A stretch of 64,000 nt of DNA, taken from the NCBI GenBank assembly GCA_029465975.1, contig CM055737.1, forward strand, positions 14,170,459 through 14,234,458. Reading direction: 5' to 3'. Below, one piece after another: positions 57,640 through 64,000 of the stretch (positions are counted from its first letter, which is position 1; each line of letters starts with the position of its first letter). The DNA comes from Dallia pectoralis. Taxonomy: Eukaryota; Chordata; Actinopteri; Esociformes; Umbridae. Position numbers and translations under genes: made by a program. The notes beneath the pieces were generated by a model. That model searched no databases. It saw only the letters and a program-made list of their open reading frames with translations, and was not told where the DNA came from.

Positions 57640-58985
57640 TTCGGCAACAGAGGAGTATTCGGTGACGTCGAATCCAGTGAATTCGGTGACTGTCGGGCGG
57701 AACCGATGAGCCAGATCGAGTGACTGACGGGGAGCAGATCCCTGAGGCAGGTGCGTGTTGGGTCGATGACGGCTGAGGGCAGGTCCAGCGTGGGGGTATA
57801 ATTCATTATTCGAGGCAGGTCAGTGAAGCAATGAGGGAGCAGTCAATGACTGTCGAAACGGGTCTGTCGAGGGTAGATCAACGTGGTCGGTGATATCCGG
57901 TGGCAATGGTGGGTTCGGCAGTGAAGCAGATGAGGGCTCTTGGCGAAGGTAGTCCCGGTATTGTGAGGTGGGCCCAGTGACGAGGCCGCGTCCAGTGGCT
58001 GTAGATCCCAGTGACATTTGGGGTGTGAAGGAGCAGGCTCCCGGTATTTGTGGGGAGTAGGCAGTGGCTGTGTAGATTCAGTGGCTCCAGTGGTGTGAGT
58101 GTTCAGTGGCATGAAGGCTGGGTCCAGTGGTGCTCAGAGGTAGATCCCGGTGGCTGTGAGGTGGTGGTGACGTGGGGCAGGCTGACGTGGTGATCCTCGT
58201 CGGCGGGGGCGGGCTCCCAGCTGGTAGGTGTCCCGGTGATGAGTCAGTGGCAATGAGGTAGCATTCGGTGACGTGGGGGCCCGTGACGACCAGTGGATAT
58301 TGACGAATCCCTTGTGGGGAGCAGTCCGAGGAGTAGGTGTCAGAGGTGGGCAGTGGCGTGAAGGGCGGGTTCAGTGACGTGGGGTGGGTTCAGTGACGTG
58401 TTAGGTCAGTGGTGAGGCAGGTCAGTGGCCGGTAGTAGGTCGGTGGCGTGGGTGGCAGGTCCAGTGACATTTGAGGCTGGACGTCAGTGGCGAGCAGGTC
58501 AGTGGCAATGGGGGCCAGGTTCGGTGGCGTGGGGAGCAGGTTCGGTGGCGTAGGTGGGTCGGTGGCTGCAGGCAGGTCAGTGCCCGGCTAGGGTGGGTTC
58601 AGTGACGGGGTAGATCCAGTGGGGGTTCCGGTGACGGCAGGGCAGGTCAGTGACGTGAAGTGGGTCAGTGACGTGAGGCTCGGTGACGTGAGCAGTTCGT
58701 GAAGGGTAGATCCAGTGGCAATGAAGGGCAGGTCAGTATTCAGTGGCGTGAGGAGGCGGGGCTGGGGGGAGGCAGGTCCCCAGTGTGAGCAGGTCCAGTG
58801 GCAGCGAGCAGGTCCAACGTGGGGGGCAGGTGTTTTGTGGGGGCAGTCCAGTGACGTGGGGGCCCAGGTGGTAGGCCGAGAGCCGGCGTGATCCAGTGGC
58901 TGTGGGGTTCAGTGGCTGTGGGGGGCTGGGCCAGTGGCAGTAGGGGCAGGTCAGTGGCAGTGGGGGCAGGTTCGGTAATGGGGCC
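57640..58985. repeat. GC-rich irregular minisatellite
   Basis: Dozens of loosely repeated 20-35 bp units of the kind GGCAGGTCAGTGGCGTGGGG / AGGTTCAGTGACGTGG. Spacing is irregular with many small indels. The tail end of the same array is seen after the gap at 61673-61790. Confidence 0.85.
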
Positions 58986-61172
58986 GGATGGGTGGAGAGG
59001 CTCTAATGGCGGTTGAAGGCACAGCAGGGCAAGGAGAGGCTGTGTCTGAGCTGCTTGTGTGGTCGTGCTGCTTTGAGGAGTGGTGTAGGAGTGTGATAGT
59101 TGGCAGCCTCATTGCCCTGCAGGCACCCCATTGCCAGAGGCTGGAACAATCGGCATTGTGCGTTTATTTACCACGTGGCACAACGGCATGGCAGCACACG
59201 GCAACTAAAGTGAGAGGAAGCTGAAGAAGGTAATGACAGTCAGAATTGACTTTTGGCATTTTACAGTACTATTGGCTATCTGAAAATGTTTGTACTGACG
59301 TCTGTACTGCAAACGTGATGGGACCCTGGCTGGGACACAGGGTGCGGAGAAGGAGTGAGGAAGGGGTGGCATTTGTTGGACTTTATGACTCATATGATCA
59401 TTTGCTGCCATCTTTATTCCACAAAAATAACGATTCATAAACACAGTGAAGTATACGTAAGACAACGAGCGATTAAACTAAATAATAAAATCTGTGGGAG
59501 CAGATTATGATTGGTGTAACCAAGTATTTACTCACAGCATCAATAAAAAGTCACCCACAGCACTCCACATCAGCACTGAACACTGAACATCAACAGCATA
59601 TGGAAAGCTGGAAAAGAGGTGAAACTGACTGTGAGGTGATTTCAGGCGACAACAATGTTGCGATGGTCCCCCAAGCCGATCGATCTTCTTCCATTTCTGG
59701 TAGATGTAGATCATTTAAGAGTAAATGTGCAGTTTAATACTGAAATCTTTAGTCGTAGTATATGATTGGCTGTCTGTGTCCCATACTGTGATGAGGAAAT
59801 ATAATGAGCCAATCGAATTTCTAGACAGAGCAGTAATGCTGGTTGCGGCGGTAATCCGCGATCAGTCTTTCCTGGCTGCTCGAGGTGCGGCATCAAGCTG
59901 TCGGGCAAATGGCTGAAGGGCCAGTTAAAAAAGAAAACAAAAAAAAATGTAATTTTCATGTAAGTAGAGACATGATTTCCTATTCACCACAGTAAAAGGA
60001 AAACCATGTCAAGGCTATGTCTTTGCTCTAAAATAGACGCTGGAAGCCATCTGGCATCCCAAGATTTGAACTTGCCTATCCCACTGAGTGCAGTAAGCAG
60101 TGGAGAAAGGCCTGCTAGAAACGAACTATTTTATCATTCTTTTATTGAATGTGCGAACTGTGATGCAATGAGTCAGCTCACCAACCATTCTCCCCTGGGA
60201 CTCAAAACATACAACAACAATAACAACAGAAAAATATATATACATATAAATAAAAGGAAGTAAACAACAGTTAATAATCAATCAACAACAAGACATAAAG
60301 GACTACACATTTTTTATAAAAAGGACATAAGAACCAGACAAGAAATTAAAACTAGTCTCTCTCTCTCTCTCTACAAAAACAATAACAAAGCTATGCAATA
60401 CTGGGACAGTCAGATGGAGGTGGCATCCCAAGCAATGATATATATACATGTATATACATAAGCACACACACACATACACACCACATAACATACACACATA
60501 ATACATTCATACATGGCACATGTGCATGCATATACACACACATGCAGGTACACAGAAAAAAAAAACCACCACTACAAGGCTCAGATGGAAGAGTGGCCAG
60601 GTCTCTGAAATAGGCTATAAAGGGTTGCCATTTGCTGGCAAAACTAGCACTCTGAGGAGTGAACTGATCTTCCCAATCTCAGATAGGACATAACGTCTTC
60701 AGGCGAACTAGAGACAGAGGAGGGTGAACAGATTTCCAGCTGAGAAGGATCTACGTCGTGCTAGCAAGGGCGCAAAGGCACGATGTCAGCCTCGATTCAA
60801 ATCAGAGGACTTTAGGGACACCAAATACAGCTATATGAGGGGCATGGCACAGTTGAACACCAGAGTACCTCAGACAAAATGTTGAAATAGACTCCCAGTA
60901 GTGTCTAAGGGCAGAACATTGAGCTAAACATATGAGTATGGTCACATGGGACAGGTGACATCTATCACACTCATCTACAGCGTCGGGATATATTTCGCCA
61001 ATCTTGATTTGGAAAATGAACTCTGTGCACAACCTTGAACTGTGCAAGGCCACGACGGCACAGGATGTTGTGGAGTGTATTCTGTCTGTGCCCTGCTACA
61101 CCACTCTTGTGCGATCTCAACACCCATCTCCTGCTCCCCAAGCAACCCTGGCTCCGTCGGTAGATCGCTGGT
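58986..61172. repeat. Duplicated block, copy 1
   Basis: Recurs in the same orientation at 61673 to about 63780. Shared landmarks: GGCGGTTGAAGGCACAGCAG (59008 / 61776), ATTATGATTG (59505 / 62262), ATAAAAAGGACATAAGAAC (60316 / 63074), GACATCTATCACACTCATCT (60958 / 63629). Identity looks like 80-90 percent with frequent short indels. No gene is recognised between 59000 and 60550; short CA and CT repeats lie at 60355-60560. Confidence 0.8.
60560..61100 (-). mobile_element. 3' end of an L1-type LINE, copy 1
   Basis: On the minus strand, FKVVHRVHF, then YPDAVDECDRCHLSHVTIL with LAQCSALRHYWESI is the C-terminal Cys-His block of fish L1-type reverse transcriptases, followed by PHIAVFGVPKVL and a stop near 60802, then 3' UTR. 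One or two frameshifts are present. The upstream part is cut by the gap. Confidence 0.65.
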
Positions 61173-61672
61173 NNNNNNNNNNNNNNNNNNNNNNNNNNNN
61201 NNNNNNNNNNNNNNNNNNNNNNNNNNNNNNNNNNNNNNNNNNNNNNNNNNNNNNNNNNNNNNNNNNNNNNNNNNNNNNNNNNNNNNNNNNNNNNNNNNNN
61301 NNNNNNNNNNNNNNNNNNNNNNNNNNNNNNNNNNNNNNNNNNNNNNNNNNNNNNNNNNNNNNNNNNNNNNNNNNNNNNNNNNNNNNNNNNNNNNNNNNNN
61401 NNNNNNNNNNNNNNNNNNNNNNNNNNNNNNNNNNNNNNNNNNNNNNNNNNNNNNNNNNNNNNNNNNNNNNNNNNNNNNNNNNNNNNNNNNNNNNNNNNNN
61501 NNNNNNNNNNNNNNNNNNNNNNNNNNNNNNNNNNNNNNNNNNNNNNNNNNNNNNNNNNNNNNNNNNNNNNNNNNNNNNNNNNNNNNNNNNNNNNNNNNNN
61601 NNNNNNNNNNNNNNNNNNNNNNNNNNNNNNNNNNNNNNNNNNNNNNNNNNNNNNNNNNNNNNNNNNNNNNNN
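61173..61672. other. Assembly gap (500 N)
   Basis: Exactly 500 N, lying between the two copies of the duplicated block. Confidence 0.99.
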
Positions 61673-63850
61673 CGCGGGCAATGGGGGTGAGGTTCAGCGG
61701 GCGTTGTAGGTCCAGCGGGGCGGGGGTAGTTCATGGGTACGGGGGTAGCATGGCAGCGATGGAGTGGAGGCCTAATGGCGGCTGAAGGCACAGCAGAGGC
61801 AGTGAAGAGCTGGAGGTGGTGTGTGCGTGGCTAGCTGGTCTTCACTGCTCCTGTAGTATGATGCATCTTCATTGCCAGCTGGAACAAATAAGATAACTAT
61901 TTATTTACCACATAGCATGGTAGCACACATTTTGGACATGGCAGCCTAAAGTGAGGAAAACAGAGAAAGGTGAGAAAGAATAACAGCCACTGATTCATGG
62001 CATTTTGCCACACACTGGTGTAGTATGAAATGCTTGAAAATACTGACGCCATATGCAGTAGCTTACTTTCAGCAAACGATGATGTACCCCAGTGGTGACA
62101 CAGACAGCAGCTGGCGAGAATGAATGCAGAGTTTGTTGCCCTTTATGACTATATGATCACAAAAGTACTTTTTGTAGTAGCCTATTCCACGTGTCACGAT
62201 TCATAAACAGTAGCTTTTGTTTAGGTTCCATTAGATAAATAATAAAATTCCATATGACAGATTATGATTGAATTGTAGCACAAAGATTTCACAGCACACA
62301 GCCATCACTTCACATCAAATACCTAACATATGGAAACATTTAAGAAGTGAATGACAGCTATGGAGAGCTGCATCTATAACAGTCACTGAATAGAGCAGTG
62401 GTCCAAACGGCAATGGCTTCCATTTCTAGTAGATCGTGAACAGCCTTCTCGTAAATGCAGTTTGTACTGAAACGTTAATCGCGCTAGCCAGTATGATTGC
62501 CCGTGTTGTACTCGCATAGAAATATAATGAAATTAACAGATTCTAGATTAGAGGCTTCCACTCGCGTGGGATCATCCGCAGTCAGTGCACTGCACAATAT
62601 CGAGGCGCTTTACAACATCAGCTGTCTCTAGCAAATGGCTGAAGCGACCAGTTAAAGAAAGCAAAGAAACAGACTCATGTAAAATGGGAACATGATTTCT
62701 ATTCAATACAAAGAGAAAACAGCCTGATATGTCAAAGGCTATATCTTCTGTAATAGGCACCTTGGAGCGCATCACAGCTTACATCCGTGGTTTACAGACA
62801 CCTATCCACCGAAAGTAAATTACTAATTAACGAAAGGGGAGTAAACTGAAAGGCCTGCTAAAGCACATGGCATCATTTTACAAAAACCACATTCTTTATT
62901 GGTGGCAGAGCCAGTGACAGAGTCATACACAGCTTTCATTTTTCTTTTCTCTCTGATAAAGAATATTAAAATTCATACAATACAATATAACAACAGAAAA
63001 TAGTATATACATATAATAAAGGTAAACACAGTTAATAATCAATTTGTCACGTCATAGTGACTACACATTTTTTATAAAAGGACATAAGAACAGACAAAGA
63101 AATTAAAACTAGTCTCCTCTTCTCTTCTCTACAAAAAAATAGCAAGCAATGATATATATACATGTATATATATAAATGCACAATACACATATAATACTCA
63201 CATGAACATGCACACACATAATACACTCATATGAATGACGCTTATTACAAGATGTATAAGACACATGTAGGTATACAGAAAAAATACTCATAAAGGCTCA
63301 GATGGAAGAAGGGCCAGGCAGTTATAAGGGCCGCCATCTGCTGGCAAAACTAGCACTGGAGCTCCCTGAGAGTGAACCCTGATCTTCCCAGTCTCAACAG
63401 ACACGCCACGGTCCAGAGACAGAGGAGGCGAACAGACTCCAGCCGAGAAAGGATCCTGCCGCCGCTGCTAGCGAAAAGAAAGGCAGCCACGATATCAGCC
63501 TGTCTCAAATAGAGAGGATGATCAAATACAGCTACAAGTATGGCTGTGTTGAACACAGGTGCTCAGATAAAATGCTGAAAGCTGCAGCCTAACATTGGCT
63601 AAACATATGAGTATGGTCATATGGACAGGTGACATCTATCACACTCATCTAGCAGCGCCGATATATTGCCACTCTGATTTGGAAAATGAATTTCCTGTGC
63701 ACACCTACTGTACAAAGGCCAAGACGCACAGATGCCAGGAGTGTATTCTGCCTACGTCCCACATTCAACAGCCCCATCTCGCCCTGGTGCCTGCCTGGTC
63801 CAGTGACATATGCACACATAAGCTGCTTAAGAGACACTTTCTGCCGAGCA
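61673..63850. repeat. Duplicated block, copy 2
   Basis: Direct, indel-rich copy of about 58930-61130. It starts inside the GC-rich minisatellite and ends near the L1 coding part. It contains no additional gene. Confidence 0.8.
63280..63770 (-). mobile_element. 3' end of an L1-type LINE, copy 2
   Basis: Same LINE end as at 60560-61100 (shared CAGATGGAAGA, TGCTGGCAAAACTAGCACT and CATATGAGTATGGTCA landmarks), with more indels and no readable frame longer than a few dozen codons. Confidence 0.6.
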
Positions 63851-64000
63851 GTGCTTCACCCCATGGCTGGCAGGCGGTGTGAAGCCAGAGAAGAGAGAGG
63901 GAGCTAATAATGCTTCCAACTTGGAGGCATGAAAGGAGATGGAGGCAAGCAAGTAGAGCAAGATGGGGGCAAACTGAAATTACATTGTTAAAGGTGTCAT
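63851..64000. other. No feature recognised at window end
   Basis: Purine-rich sequence without recognisable motif. Confidence 0.4.

Noticed and set aside
57543..58112. Minus-strand Pro/Thr/Ser-rich frames
   Set aside because: Translation of the GC-rich minisatellite and its edge.

Overview
The window is eukaryotic and looks like a repeat-rich teleost (ray-finned fish) chromosome. Coding blocks have GT..AG introns, there are AATAAA poly(A) signals, vertebrate-type tRNA-Ile(AAU) genes, and the fish repeat repertoire (L2/CR1-type LINE with an esterase ORF1, L1-type LINE ends, hAT and CACTA/EnSpm DNA transposons, MITEs, minisatellites). Three runs of exactly 500 N (17939-18438, 41235-41734, 61173-61672) show that four contigs are joined. 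No ordinary single-copy host gene is convincingly present; nearly everything recognisable is a mobile element, a satellite or a tRNA gene.

Layout. 1-8846: a higher-order satellite with a 3.1-3.4 kb unit (two copies and a part) built of 50-130 bp subrepeats. 8847-11998 plus 17557-17938: a tandem array (about 1.22 kb unit) carrying two intact tRNA-Ile(AAU) genes, four decayed tRNA-Ile relics and six copies of an unidentified last-exon-like ORF. This array is split by a 5.56 kb L2/CR1-type LINE (11999-17556, minus strand) with a 7-bp target duplication. 18439-20204: hAT element cut by a gap. 20300-21990: decayed CACTA/EnSpm-type transposase (minus). 23420-24075: two minisatellites.

24122-31589 is the most interesting part: a 7.5 kb unit bounded by TACGG(G)TGGCCG inverted ends. 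It carries two convergent, spliced genes: a divergent HECT-type E3 ubiquitin ligase (plus strand, seven exons) and a DDE integrase with an N-terminal zinc ribbon (minus strand, three exons). Both show a few disabling changes. The pair inside one set of termini suggests a DNA transposon that carries its own ubiquitin ligase. 32780-36204 holds fragmentary repeats. 36205-40879 is an element with TGTCACGA ends that contains a 2 kb minisatellite and a complete hAT insertion with an 8-bp target duplication.

41735-56865 is a large imperfect inverted duplication (arms about 8.0 and 6.4 kb, loop about 0.7 kb). Both arms share a CACTA-like element and a nested MITE, while a 381-bp element in arm 1 is absent from arm 2, which keeps the empty target site. 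A lone exon-like ORF lies at the centre. 57640-64000 is a GC-rich minisatellite followed by a block (L1-type LINE 3' end and flank) that occurs twice in direct orientation on either side of the third gap; this may be an assembly duplication.

Splice sites, element boundaries and family names were read by eye from motifs. No database search was possible, so family assignments are recognitions, not search results.
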